Positions 8,020-17,039 are shown, counted from the stretch's first letter. The stretch is 42,900 nt of DNA from Streptomyces sp. BV286 (GCF_019090165.1 NZ_JAHRIB010000108.1:1-42900), one strand, 5' to 3'. Program-made: numbers and translations. The notes: generated by a model not told the origin, from the sequence alone.

Positions 8020-9180
8020 TCACTGCGGCGGGGGTGTCTCGTCGCCGTTCTTCGGGGTGCTCTTGGCGTGGGTCCGCAGCCGGGAGGACACGTCCTCCGG
8101 GGGCAGGAAGCGGGACCAGCGCTCCGGGAACTCGGAGGGCATGTCCGGGTCGTCGGGGTCGTCCTCCTCGGCGTGGGCGGCCCGGGCCGCGGCGGCGCGG
8201 GCCACGAGGTCGGCGGCCTGCTCGGCGCGCAGCCGCTCGTTGACGGCACGGGCGGCGGCGGTGGCGGCGGCCGGCCAGACACGGTCGATGGCGGCGTTGA
8301 CGGCGGCGCCCACCAGGACGGCGAAGGCGGAGACGCCGATCCACAGCAGTACGGCGACGGGCGCGGCGAGCGAGCCGTAGATCGTGGGGCCCTCGACGGT
8401 GTTCGTCAGGTAGATGCGCAGGAGGAAGCTGCCCAGCACCCACATGCCGAGTGCCATGAGGGCACCGGGCACGTCCTCGATCCACGGCGAGCGCACGGGG
8501 ACGGACACGTGGTAGAGCGTCGTCAGGAAGACGATGGACAGGACGATGACGACGGGCCAGTACAACACCTGCACGACGGTCGTCGACCACGGCACGATGT
8601 TCACCACCGCGTCGGGGCCCGCGACCATCAGCGGCAGCGCGACGGAGCCGATCAGCAGCGCCGCGATGAACAGCAGGAAGGCCACCAGCCGGGTCTTGAC
8701 GATGCCCCGCACCCCGTCGAGGCCGTACATCACGGTGATCGTGTCGATGAAGACGTTCACCGCGCGCGAGCCCGACCACAGGGCGAACAGGAAGCCCAGG
8801 GAGATGACGTCGGGGCGGCCGCCCTCCATCACGTCGTGGAGGACGGGCTCGGCGATCTGCGTGACGCCCTTGTCGGTCAGGATCGTGCGGGACGCCTCCA
8901 GGAGGTTGCTCTCCACGCTGACGATGGTGTCGGTGCCGGTCCAGTCGTCGACGTAGACCAGCAGGCCGAGCATGCTGAGCAGCAGCGGCGGCACGGACAG
9001 CAGCGTGAAGAACGCCGCCTCCGCCGCGAGCCCGAGGATCCGGTACTCGATGCACGAGTTCACGGTGTCCTTGATCAGCAGCCAGGCGGTCCTGCGCTTG
9101 GAGACGTTCCGGTAGAGGGCACGGGCCCGATGGAGACGGCCGGACGTCCTCTGAGGGGGTTCACTTGTTGCTGGCTGCAC
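8020..9180 (-). CDS. YihY/BrkB-family inner-membrane protein
   Basis: A 386-aa integral membrane protein of the YihY/virulence factor BrkB family. After a basic N-terminus there are about six membrane segments, with family landmarks GLAAEAAFFTLLSVPPLLL, FLFALWSGSRAVNVFIDTI, YLTNTVEGPTIYGSLAAPVAVLLWI and FAVLVGAAVNAAI. The C-terminal ~90 residues are a cytoplasmic Ala/Glu/Asp-rich tail. The family's molecular role is not settled; the old ribonuclease BN label is an error carried in databases. The start is a GTG at 9178-9180. Its AGGA is too close for normal initiation, so the message may be leaderless or the true start may lie slightly downstream. Confidence 0.88.
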   Translation of the reverse strand: MQPATSEPPQRTSGRLHRARALYRNVSKRRTAWLLIKDTVNSCIEYRILGLAAEAAFFTLLSVPPLLLSMLGLLVYVDDWTGTDTIVSVESNLLEASRTILTDKGVTQIAEPVLHDVMEGGRPDVISLGFLFALWSGSRAVNVFIDTITVMYGLDGVRGIVKTRLVAFLLFIAALLIGSVALPLMVAGPDAVVNIVPWSTTVVQVLYWPVVIVLSIVFLTTLYHVSVPVRSPWIEDVPGALMALGMWVLGSFLLRIYLTNTVEGPTIYGSLAAPVAVLLWIGVSAFAVLVGAAVNAAIDRVWPAAATAAARAVNERLRAEQAADLVARAAAARAAHAEEDDPDDPDMPSEFPERWSRFLPPEDVSSRLRTHAKSTPKNGDETPPPQ

Positions 9181-9961
9181 GTCCTAAAGGTATCCGCCAG
9201 GCGCGGGTGCACTCATCCCCCGGTGCCCCGGCCGGGGCGGACGTGCTCACGGACCGCACGACACCCCTCGCGTTCCGGCGTGTTCGCCCTCCGGTTCCGT
9301 CACACGACAGAAAAGCAGTGGCAACCCGACATTAATCGTAAAGAGAAATCGAACCCTTTTTCTGTCATGCCCTCGTTGGCCGAATCATGGGTGTTCCAGA
9401 AGCGGAAGAGGCGGCGGCACATACACCGCCCATAAAGTGAGTTCCCCGGTGGTACGGACGGACGACCCGCTTCGACATGAGGGTCCACAAGGAGCCAAAC
9501 AGCGATAAGCAGCCATTGACCGAAACGCCCTTGACCCGTTCATGAGCACACCGAAACAATTCGGATTGCATTACGCTGGGCGCCGCGAGAAGGGCTCGGT
9601 GGCACCACGACACGGGGGACTCAGAAGGCCCTGACCAGGGCCCAACACAGCCGCGAAACCCGTGATCCGCGTGGGAACCACGCGGATCATGCCGTGCTGC
9701 ACTGCACCATTCGACGCGGCCACTTCACTCACTCCGGAAACAACTTCTTCTCGTTTCTCTCCTCTCGCACATGGGCACCATTCCCTCTTCCGGCACCGAA
9801 TTTCCTCAGGGCACGCCGGAACCACTCTGTTCATCCACGCATCGCGCGTCGCCATTTCGGCTGCGCCTTGAAACTGCGAGCGCGTTTTCTTCGTATTCCC
9901 CACCGGAGCTTCGAACACTCCGAACAGTCCGCATGAACGGCAATCATCGCAAGGAGATCAA
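9181..9961. promoter_or_regulatory. long AT-richer leader region of the Dap operon
   Basis: This 781-bp stretch lies between the leftward yihY-like gene and the rightward biosynthetic operon. From about 9300 to 9960 the base composition is visibly AT-richer than the neighbouring genes, and open frames lack Streptomyces codon bias. It contains a perfect palindrome GCCCCGGCCGGGGC (9225-9238), an inverted repeat CCGAA-N4-TTCGG (9551-9564) and a 12-bp perfect hairpin (9663-9689). A 22-codon frame starts at 9477, with no support as a gene. I read it as a long promoter and 5' leader, or a remnant of acquired DNA. Confidence 0.5.
9663..9689. repeat. 12-bp perfect inverted repeat in the operon leader
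   Basis: TGATCCGCGTGG (9663-9674) and its exact complement (9678-9689) are separated by GAA. No T-run follows. It lies about 270 bp before the first operon start codon and could be an operator, an attenuator stem or a terminator. Confidence 0.7.
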
Positions 9962-12457
9962 GTGGTGGGAAATTCCGGCGAGGTCACGACAGCCGCTCCG
10001 GTCGGCGCCCCGGCCGCCCGCGCCCCGGTGGACAGCACCGAACACGTCCTCGCCGAGGTGCTCGCCGGCGTCGTCCGGGTCGACGAAGTGCCGGTCGACA
10101 GCCACTTCTTCGACGACCTCGGGGCCAATTCGCTGGTGATGGCGCACTTCTGCGCCCGGGTCAGGAAGCGGCCCGGCCTGCCGCCGGTGTCGATGCGGGA
10201 CGTCTACGGCCATCCGACGATCCGCGGCCTGGCGGCGGCGCTCGCCGAGGTCCCGGCCCAGCTCCCCGAGACCGCGCCCGAACCGGCCGCGCCCCCGGTG
10301 CGGGCCGGCACCGCACGGTACGTCCTGTGCGGGGCACTCCAGTTCCTGGTCTTCGCGGCGTACTGCCTGCTCTCCGGACTGGTCACCGTGCGGGGGTACG
10401 AGTGGGTCTCCGGCGCGGACGGAGTCCTGGACGTCTACCTGCGGTCGGCCGGCTTCGGCGGTGCCCTCTTCGTCGGGCTGTGCACCGTGCCGGTCGTGGC
10501 CAAGTGGGTGCTCGTCGGCCGGTGGACCGCCACCGAATTCCCGGTCTGGAGCCTGGCGTACCTGCGCTTCTGGACCGTCAAGGCACTGCTGCGCGCCAAT
10601 CCGATGGTCCTGTTCGTCGGCAATCCGCTCTACGTCCTCTATCTGCGGGCTCTGGGCGCGCACATCGGGAAGGGCGTCACGATCCTTTCGCCGTCCGTCC
10701 CGGTCTGCACGGACCTGTTCACCGTCGGCGCGGGCACCGTGATCCGCAAGGACTCCTACTTCCTGTGCTACCAGGCCCACGCGGGGCGGATACGCACCGG
10801 CCCGGTCACCCTCGGCCGGGACGTGTTCGTCGGCGAGAAGACGGTCCTCGACATCGGCACGTCCATGGGCGACGGATCGCAGCTCGGCCACTCGTCCGCG
10901 TTGTACGACGGCGCGGCGGTGCCCGCCGGGCAGCGCTGGCACGGCTCCCCGGCCCGGCGCACGGACGTGGACCACGTACGGGTGCCCGCGGCCGAGTGCG
11001 GCACCGCGCGCCGGGTGGGCTACGGCCTGGCCACCGTGCTCCAGACACTCCTCGTCGGCGTACCGCTCCTCATCGGGGGCACGTACATGCTGCTGACGCT
11101 GGCGCCCGCACTGGACGTGCTGCTCGACCGGGACGCCCGGCACGTCACGACGGGACGGTTCTGCGTCGAGGCGCTCGGCCTGTCGCTCGCCCTGTTCGTG
11201 GGTTTCATCCTGGTGGGCTTCGCCACCGTGACCGTACTGCCGAGGCTGCTCGACCTGGTTGTCCGACCGGACCGGGTCTATCCGCTCTACGGCCTCCACT
11301 ACTCGGCCCAGCGTGCCGTGGCGCGCCTGACCAACGCCAAGTTCTTCCTGTGGCTGTGCGGAGACAGCTCGTACGTCGTCCACTATCTGCGGGCCATCGG
11401 GTACGACCTCTCGCACGTCGAGCAGACCGGCTCGAACTTCGGTACGGAGGTGGCGCACGAGACGCCGTACCTGTCCTCCGTGGGCCGCGGCACGATGGTC
11501 GCCGACGGACTGTCGATCATGAACGCCGAGTTCTCCGGTACGTCGTTCCGCGTCTCGCGCACGGTGATCGGGCCGCACAACTTCCTCGGCAACCACATCG
11601 CCTATCCGGTGGGGGGCCGCACGGGCGAGAACTGCCTGCTCGCCACGAAGGTCATGGTTCCGCTGGACGGCGAGATCCGTGAGGGGGTCGGCCTGCTGGG
11701 CTCACCGCCCTTCGAGATCCCGCGGACGGTCGAGCGCGACACCCGCTTCGACCACCTCCGCGAGGGCGACGAACTGAGCCGCCGCCTCGGCGCGAAGAAC
11801 CGGCACAACCTCCGCACGGTCGCCCTGTTCCTGTTCATCCGGTGGCTGGACTGGTTCGCGCTCACCGTGCTCGGCTTCGCCGCCTTCGACCTGTACGGGG
11901 AGCACGGCACCGTCGGCGGCCTGCTGATCGGCGCGTCCATGATGGCCGGCCTGCTGTTCACCACCGGCTACTACGTGCTGGTGGAGCGGCTGCTGTGCCG
12001 GTTCCGGCCGCTGGAGCCGCAGCTGCACTCCATCTACGACCCGCTCTTCTGGCGTCAGGAGCGGCTGTGGAAGATCCCCGACCGGCACATCAGCGTCTAC
12101 AACGGCACCCCGTTCAAGAACCTGGTCTGGCGCCTGCTCGGGGTCCGTATCGGCCGCAGGGTCTTCGACGACGGCTGTTCCATCACGGAGCGCACGCTCA
12201 CCGCCATCGGGAGCGACGCCACGCTCGGCGCGCACTCCAAGGTGCAGTCGCACTCCCAGGAGGACGGCACCTTCAAGTCCGACCACATCGAGATCGGCGA
12301 CGGCGTCACCATCGGCGTCGGCGCGCTCGTCCACTACGGCGCGTCGGTGGGGGACGCCGCCGTGCTCGCCGCCGACTCCTTCCTGATGAAGGGCGAGGAG
12401 GTACCGGCGGGGGCGCACTGGGGCGGGAATCCGGCGGTCGCGCTGCGGCGCGGCTGA
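9962..12457 (+). CDS. carrier-domain membrane protein: C-terminal half of a Pls/PosA-type synthetase
   Basis: An 831-aa protein. Residues 24-95 are a peptidyl carrier domain with phosphopantetheine site FFDDLGANSLVMAHF (Ser about 57). The rest matches the layout of the NRPS terminal domain of poly-epsilon-lysine synthetase (Pls) and PosA: six membrane segments in three pairs (about 119-185, 355-430, 620-675), each pair followed by a hexapeptide-repeat left-handed beta-helix (about 225-345, 480-590, 715-831; e.g. LGAHIGKGVTILSPSVPV and HIEIGDGVTIGVGALVHYGA). In Pls, these parts bind carrier-linked monomers and form the isopeptide chain at the membrane. Here the adenylation domain normally found at the N-terminus is absent and is encoded by the next gene. 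The GTG at 9962 has AAGGAG seven bases upstream. It is the probable first gene of the Dap operon. The fold assignment is from motifs and memory. Confidence 0.88.
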   Translation: MVGNSGEVTTAAPVGAPAARAPVDSTEHVLAEVLAGVVRVDEVPVDSHFFDDLGANSLVMAHFCARVRKRPGLPPVSMRDVYGHPTIRGLAAALAEVPAQLPETAPEPAAPPVRAGTARYVLCGALQFLVFAAYCLLSGLVTVRGYEWVSGADGVLDVYLRSAGFGGALFVGLCTVPVVAKWVLVGRWTATEFPVWSLAYLRFWTVKALLRANPMVLFVGNPLYVLYLRALGAHIGKGVTILSPSVPVCTDLFTVGAGTVIRKDSYFLCYQAHAGRIRTGPVTLGRDVFVGEKTVLDIGTSMGDGSQLGHSSALYDGAAVPAGQRWHGSPARRTDVDHVRVPAAECGTARRVGYGLATVLQTLLVGVPLLIGGTYMLLTLAPALDVLLDRDARHVTTGRFCVEALGLSLALFVGFILVGFATVTVLPRLLDLVVRPDRVYPLYGLHYSAQRAVARLTNAKFFLWLCGDSSYVVHYLRAIGYDLSHVEQTGSNFGTEVAHETPYLSSVGRGTMVADGLSIMNAEFSGTSFRVSRTVIGPHNFLGNHIAYPVGGRTGENCLLATKVMVPLDGEIREGVGLLGSPPFEIPRTVERDTRFDHLREGDELSRRLGAKNRHNLRTVALFLFIRWLDWFALTVLGFAAFDLYGEHGTVGGLLIGASMMAGLLFTTGYYVLVERLLCRFRPLEPQLHSIYDPLFWRQERLWKIPDRHISVYNGTPFKNLVWRLLGVRIGRRVFDDGCSITERTLTAIGSDATLGAHSKVQSHSQEDGTFKSDHIEIGDGVTIGVGALVHYGASVGDAAVLAADSFLMKGEEVPAGAHWGGNPAVALRRG

Positions 12458-12496
12458 CGGACGCACAGCACACACGAAACACAGGGGGGAAGAACC

Positions 12497-14857
12497 ATGG
12501 ACACGATCCCGAGGTGGACGCTCGCTCCGGAACCGGGCATCGCCGAGTACGAAGTACCGCTGCCCGACGGCCTGGTGAGGGAGCCGTCCGCACTCCTGGC
12601 CGCACATGCCAAGGTCCTCGCGGCCCTGTCCGGTGAACGCGAGGTCGTCACCGGTTACGTCGCCGCGAAGGGCGTACCGCCGCTGCTCCGCCGGCTGGCC
12701 GTCGGCCCCGGCACGTGGCGCGACCTGCTGGCCCGGGCGGACCTGGCGGCGCGGGAGGCCGCCGACGGGCCGGCCGGCGCCCCGCCCGTGCGGGAGACGG
12801 GCGGCGGACCGGTCCCCTTCGCGGCCGTGCTCGATCCGCACGGCGGCGACGTCCCCGAGGACACCGTGCTGCACGTGCGCGTCGAGGACCACACCCTGCG
12901 GCTGCGCTACCGCACCGACGTCCTCGACGCCGACGCCGCCGCCCGGATCGCCGGCTACCACCTCACCGCGCTCGCCCTGCTCACCGCCGACCCCGACGCC
13001 GAGCACGACCGGCAGACCCTGCTGAGCGGCGACGAACTCCGGTTCCAGCTCGACGGGCTGGCCGGGCCGCACCGCGAGCTGCCGGACCGCCGGGTCCACG
13101 AGCTCTTCGAGGAGCGGGCCGCCGCCCACCCGGACGCCGTCGCCGCGGTCCAGGGAGACCGGCAGTGGACCTACCGGGAGCTCAACTCGCGCGCCAACCG
13201 GCTCGGCCGGGCGCTGCTCGCCCGCGGGCTGCGCCCCGAAGGGGTCGTCGCCGTGGTCATGGAACGCGACCTGGACTGGATGGCGGCCGTCCTCGCGGTC
13301 CTCAAGGCGGGCGGCGTCTATCTGCCCGTCGAGCCGCACTTCCCGGCCGACCGCATCAGGGCGACGCTGGAGCGCGCCGACTGCGAACTCGTCCTCACCG
13401 AACACGGCAGCACCGCCACGCTGGACCGGTCCGGCACCGGCGCCCGCACACTGCACGTCGACACCGCCTACGCGGAGGACCACCCCGACGACGACCTCGG
13501 TGTCCCCGTCGCGGCGGACCGCCTCGCCTACATCTACTTCACCTCCGGCTCCACCGGCGAGCCCAAGGGCGCGATGTGCGAGCACGCGGGCTTCCTCAAC
13601 CACGTCCACGCCAAGCTCGACGACCTCGGCGTCGGCGAGGGGCAGGTGGTCGCGCAGACCGCGCCCCAGTGCTTCGACATCTCGCTGTGGCAGCTGGTCT
13701 GCGCGCTCCTGGTCGGCGGCCGGACCCTGCTGGTCGCACAGGAGGTGATCCTGGACGTCCCGCGGTTCGTGGACACGATCGCGGCGGGCCGGGTCAACGT
13801 CCTCCAGGTCGTCCCGTCCTATCTCGAAGCGGTCCTCGCCGAGTTGGAGCAGCGGCCGCGCGAACTGCCGGACCTGCACTGCGTGTCGGTCACCGGGGAG
13901 GCGGTGAAGAAGGAACTCGTACAGCGCTGGTTCGCGGCCGAGCCGGCGATCCGGCTGGTCAACGCGTACGGGCTGACGGAGACCTCCGACGACACCAACC
14001 ACGAGGTCATGTCGCGGGTGCCGGACCAGGACCGGGTGCCGCTCGGGCGGCCGGTCGCCAACGTGCGCGTGTACGTCGTCGACGAGGACCTGCGTCCCGT
14101 ACCGCTCGGCGCGCCCGGCGAGATCGTCTTCTCCGGGGTCTGTGTCGGCCGGGGGTACGTCAACGACCCGGAGCGCACGAAGGCGGCGTTCACCGGCGAC
14201 CCGTACCGGCCGGGCGAGCGGCTCTACCGCAGCGGGGACCACGGTCGGTGGCTGCCCGACGGCAAGCTGGAGTTCCTCGGCCGCCGGGACAGCCAGGTGA
14301 AGATCCGCGGCTTCCGCATCGAGATCGGCGAGATCGAGAACGCCCTGCTGCGGGTGCCCGGGGTCCGGGACGGCGCCGTGGTGGTCGTGGGAGGCACCCG
14401 GCTGGTGGCGTTCTGCACCGGGCCGGAGCCGCTCCGCTCGGGGGCCGTGCGGGAGCGGCTGGCCGCGTCGCTGCCCGCGTACATGGTCCCCTCGGCCGTC
14501 CACTGGCGCGAAGGCCTGCCTCTGACCGCCAACGGCAAGACCGACCGCAAGGCCCTGACCGCGCTCGCCGAGGAGACCGGCGCCGCCGGGAGCGGCTCCC
14601 CCGCCGAAGACCGGCCGCACGCCCCCGCCACGGCGAACGAGCGGCGCATGGCGGCCGCCTGGGCCGAGGTGCTGGGCATCCCCCGGGACCGGCTCGGCCC
14701 CCGGGACCACTTCTTCGACCGCGGCGGCACCTCGCTCGCGGCGGTGAAGCTGGCGGTCGCCCTGGACCGGGCGATCACCCTCAAGGACGTCACCCGCCAC
14801 CCGGTCCTCGCGGACCTGGCGGGGCTGCTCGACGGCCCGGGCCTGGAGCCCTCCTGA
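12497..14857 (+). CDS. NRPS adenylation-carrier protein, predicted diamino-acid activating
   Basis: A 786-aa protein. Residues about 1-190 resemble only the C-terminal half of a condensation domain (LRLRYRTDVLDADAAARIAGYH) and lack HHxxxDG, so this part cannot condense by itself. Residues about 195-690 are a full adenylation domain: LKAGGVYLPVEP, YIYFTSGSTGEPKG (about 345), NAYGLTET, YRSGDHGRW, GRRDSQVKIRGFRIEIGEIE (about 595) and NGKTDRK with the catalytic Lys (about 680). Aligned to GrsA, I read the specificity code as D-I-W-Q-S-T-A-D-D-K. Its two acidic residues suit a side-chain amine and it resembles remembered diaminobutyrate codes. Residues about 710-785 are a carrier domain, DHFFDRGGTSLAAVKL. 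With sbnA/sbnB alongside, the substrate is probably L-2,3-diaminopropionate. AGGGGGGAAG precedes the ATG. Confidence 0.92.
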   Translation: MDTIPRWTLAPEPGIAEYEVPLPDGLVREPSALLAAHAKVLAALSGEREVVTGYVAAKGVPPLLRRLAVGPGTWRDLLARADLAAREAADGPAGAPPVRETGGGPVPFAAVLDPHGGDVPEDTVLHVRVEDHTLRLRYRTDVLDADAAARIAGYHLTALALLTADPDAEHDRQTLLSGDELRFQLDGLAGPHRELPDRRVHELFEERAAAHPDAVAAVQGDRQWTYRELNSRANRLGRALLARGLRPEGVVAVVMERDLDWMAAVLAVLKAGGVYLPVEPHFPADRIRATLERADCELVLTEHGSTATLDRSGTGARTLHVDTAYAEDHPDDDLGVPVAADRLAYIYFTSGSTGEPKGAMCEHAGFLNHVHAKLDDLGVGEGQVVAQTAPQCFDISLWQLVCALLVGGRTLLVAQEVILDVPRFVDTIAAGRVNVLQVVPSYLEAVLAELEQRPRELPDLHCVSVTGEAVKKELVQRWFAAEPAIRLVNAYGLTETSDDTNHEVMSRVPDQDRVPLGRPVANVRVYVVDEDLRPVPLGAPGEIVFSGVCVGRGYVNDPERTKAAFTGDPYRPGERLYRSGDHGRWLPDGKLEFLGRRDSQVKIRGFRIEIGEIENALLRVPGVRDGAVVVVGGTRLVAFCTGPEPLRSGAVRERLAASLPAYMVPSAVHWREGLPLTANGKTDRKALTALAEETGAAGSGSPAEDRPHAPATANERRMAAAWAEVLGIPRDRLGPRDHFFDRGGTSLAAVKLAVALDRAITLKDVTRHPVLADLAGLLDGPGLEPS

Positions 14858-14893
14858 GCCGGGCCGCGGGCCGGGGCGAAAACCCGGCCCGGC
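14858..14893 (+). terminator. intercistronic GC-rich hairpin after the NRPS gene
   Basis: GCCGGGCCG (14858-14866) pairs with CGGCCCGGC (14885-14893). A nested 8-bp perfect stem, GGGCCGGG/CCCGGCCC (14868-14875 with 14883-14890), has loop GCGAAAA. It begins on the base after the NRPS stop codon and is not followed by a T-run. It could be a partial terminator or an RNA-processing/stability hairpin. Confidence 0.5.
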
Positions 14894-14961
14894 AGCCGAC
14901 CGAAGACCATCCGCACACCCCCGCACGGCCTGAACACGGCAAGACCGAGAGGAACCACACG

Positions 14962-15975
14962 ATGACGTACTCATCCGCGACGCTGCTGCGCGACGTCGAC
15001 CTGCGTCCCGCAAGCCCTCCGATCCTGCGCACCGACGCGGCGGGGGACACGGCGGGCTGGGCGGCCGGACACCGCGACGCGCTGCGCGCCGTGGTCGCCG
15101 AGCACGGCTGCGTCCTGGTCCGCGGGCTCGGCCTGCGCGACCCGGAGTCGACCGCGGCCGTCTTCCGGCGGCTGGCCACCGGCCTGATGCCCGACCTGGA
15201 GTCCTTCGCGCCCCGGCGCACGTACGCGGACGGGGTGTACTCCTCCTCCAAGTGGCCGCCGAACCAGCAGATGTGCATGCATCACGAGCTGAGCTACGCG
15301 CTGGAGTTCCCCGGACTCATGCTGTTCGCGTGCCTCGACGCGCCGGCCGGCGGCGGAGCCACCGCGGTCGCCGACGGGCACGCCGTGCTCGACGCGCTGC
15401 CCGCCCGGCTCACGGAACGGTTCGCGCGGGAGGGGTGGCTGCTGACCCGGACGTACAACGACGAGATAGGGGCGACGCTCACCGAGGCCTTCGGCACCGA
15501 GGACCGCGCCGCCGTCGAGCGCTACTGCCGTACCCACGCGATCGACTTCGCCTGGCAGGGCGACGGCTCCCTGCGCACCCGGCAGCGCCGCGGCGCGGTG
15601 GTCCGCCATCCCGTCACGGGACGGCCCTGCTGGTTCAACCAGATCGCCTTCCTCAACGAGTGGACGATGGACCCCGAGGTCCGGGAGTACCTGGTGGACG
15701 TCTACGGCCCGGACGGACTGCCCTTCAACACCCGCCACGGCAACGGCGATCCGATCGGCGAGGACGTCGTGAGGCTGATCAACGAGGTGTACGAGGCCCA
15801 CACCGTGCGCGAGCCGTGGCACTCCGGTGACCTGATGCTCGTCGACAACATCCGCACCGCGCACGGCAGGGAGCCCTTCGAGGGCCCGCGCGAGGTGCTC
15901 GCCGCACTGGCCGACCCGGTCCGGCTGACCGACTGCACCCCGCTGACGACCACGACCGAAGCGAGGACCGCATGA
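14962..15975 (+). CDS. SyrP/TauD-like Fe(II)/2-oxoglutarate-dependent oxygenase
   Basis: A 337-aa enzyme of the TauD/TfdA superfamily, closest in style to SyrP and clavaminate-synthase-like oxygenases of NRPS pathways. The iron-binding triad is visible as H-x-E (His107, Glu109 in MCMHHELSYALEFPG) plus a distal His301 in DNIRTAHGREPFEG, with downstream Arg residues that could hold 2-oxoglutarate. Glu in place of Asp is typical of the SyrP/VioC branch. Such enzymes hydroxylate or desaturate amino acids, often while carrier-bound. In this operon the likely substrate is free or carrier-tethered Dap, or the finished peptide. A hydroxyl on the Dap beta-carbon would be chemically unusual, so the outcome is open. 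AGAGGA precedes the ATG; the stop overlaps the sbnB start (ATGA). Confidence 0.88.
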   Translation: MTYSSATLLRDVDLRPASPPILRTDAAGDTAGWAAGHRDALRAVVAEHGCVLVRGLGLRDPESTAAVFRRLATGLMPDLESFAPRRTYADGVYSSSKWPPNQQMCMHHELSYALEFPGLMLFACLDAPAGGGATAVADGHAVLDALPARLTERFAREGWLLTRTYNDEIGATLTEAFGTEDRAAVERYCRTHAIDFAWQGDGSLRTRQRRGAVVRHPVTGRPCWFNQIAFLNEWTMDPEVREYLVDVYGPDGLPFNTRHGNGDPIGEDVVRLINEVYEAHTVREPWHSGDLMLVDNIRTAHGREPFEGPREVLAALADPVRLTDCTPLTTTTEARTA

Positions 15976-17039
15976 CCACCGACGCGACGGCACAGCCCAC
16001 CGCGGCACCCGGGGCGCTCACGGCTCCCCCGTTCTCCGTCATCTCCGGAACCCAGGTCCAACAGGCCCTGGAGGGACGGGAGCCGGAGATCGTGGACCTC
16101 GTGGAGGCCGTGTACCGGCTGCACGGAGCGGGCGACTCGGTGAACCCGCCCTCGTACTTCCTGCGCTTCCCGGACCGCCCGTCGTCCCGGATCATCGCGC
16201 TGCCCGCCTCGATCGGCGGGCAGGTGGGGGTGGACGGCCTGAAATGGGTCTCCAGCTTCCCCGGGAACACGGCGAGCGGCCTGCCGCGCGCCTCGGCCGT
16301 GCTGATCCTCAACGACCACGACACGGGCTATCCGTTCGCCTGTCTGGAGAGCTCGATCATCAGCGCCACCCGGACGGCCGCCTCCGCGGCCCTGGCCGCC
16401 GACCGGCTCAGCCGCGGCCGCACCCGGCCGGTGCGCGTCGGGTTCGTCGGCACGGGTCTGATCGCCCGCTACATCCACACCCATCTGGCCGCCACCGGCT
16501 GGTCGTTCGAGGAGACCGGGGTGTACGACCTGCACCAGGACAGCGCGGCCGGCTTCCGCGGCTATCTGGAACGGACGGGCGCCAAGGGCCGGATCACCGT
16601 GCACGACGGTGCCGAGTCGCTGGTGCGCTCCAGTGACCTGCTGGTCTTCGCCACCGTCGCGGGTGAACCGCACCTCCACGACCCCGGCTGGTTCGCCCAC
16701 GCCCCGCTGGTGCTGCACGTGTCGCTGCGCGACCTGGCGCCCGAAATCCTGCTCGACTCGGCCAACTTCGTGGACGACGTCGAGCACTGCCTGAAGGCGG
16801 AGACCTCACCGCACCTGGCCGAACGCCTCACCGGCGGGCGGGACTTCATCGACGGCACGCTGGACGACGTGCTGTCCGGGCGGGTGAGCGTCCCGGCGGA
16901 CCGGACGGTGGTCTTCTCGCCCTTCGGCCTCGGGGTCCTGGACCTCGCGGTCGGCAAGTTCGTCCACGACGAGGTGGCCCGGCGGGGCGAGCCGCACGTC
17001 ATCGACGGTTTCTTCCACGAGCTACGCCGGTACGGCTGA
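15972..17039 (+). CDS. sbnB: SbnB-like N-(1-amino-1-carboxyl-2-ethyl)-glutamate dehydrogenase
   Basis: A 355-aa protein of the ornithine cyclodeaminase/mu-crystallin family, SbnB subgroup. SbnB oxidatively hydrolyses N-(1-amino-1-carboxyl-2-ethyl)-glutamate with NAD+ to give L-2,3-diaminopropionate and 2-oxoglutarate. Visible are the substrate-side segment SYFLRFPDRPSSRIIALPASIGG, VDGLKWVSSFPGN, the Rossmann motif VGFVGTGLIARYIHTHL (about 155) and SLRDLAPEILLDSANFVDDVEH. Length fits. Overlap with the oxygenase and the sbnA homologue downstream make the Dap assignment firm. Ornithine cyclodeaminase is the alternative but does not fit the neighbours. Confidence 0.92.
   Translation: MTTDATAQPTAAPGALTAPPFSVISGTQVQQALEGREPEIVDLVEAVYRLHGAGDSVNPPSYFLRFPDRPSSRIIALPASIGGQVGVDGLKWVSSFPGNTASGLPRASAVLILNDHDTGYPFACLESSIISATRTAASAALAADRLSRGRTRPVRVGFVGTGLIARYIHTHLAATGWSFEETGVYDLHQDSAAGFRGYLERTGAKGRITVHDGAESLVRSSDLLVFATVAGEPHLHDPGWFAHAPLVLHVSLRDLAPEILLDSANFVDDVEHCLKAETSPHLAERLTGGRDFIDGTLDDVLSGRVSVPADRTVVFSPFGLGVLDLAVGKFVHDEVARRGEPHVIDGFFHELRRYG

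Noticed and set aside
9365..9613. Small genes in the AT-richer leader (both strands)
   Set aside because: Candidate frames lack ribosome-binding sites, codon bias and recognisable motifs.
9962..14857. Poly-epsilon-lysine synthetase
   Set aside because: Architecture is split, and neighbouring sbnA/sbnB plus the adenylation code favour diaminopropionate over lysine.
11702..15013. Very long leftward open frame (over 1100 codons) antisense to the synthetase genes
   Set aside because: High-GC codon bias on the sense strand leaves few stops on the antisense. The translation is low-complexity Arg/Gly/Ala/Val-rich with no family motifs, while the sense strand encodes clear domains.
15972..17039. 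Ornithine cyclodeaminase
   Set aside because: Same superfamily, but the adjacent SbnA homologue and the operon context identify the SbnB subgroup.
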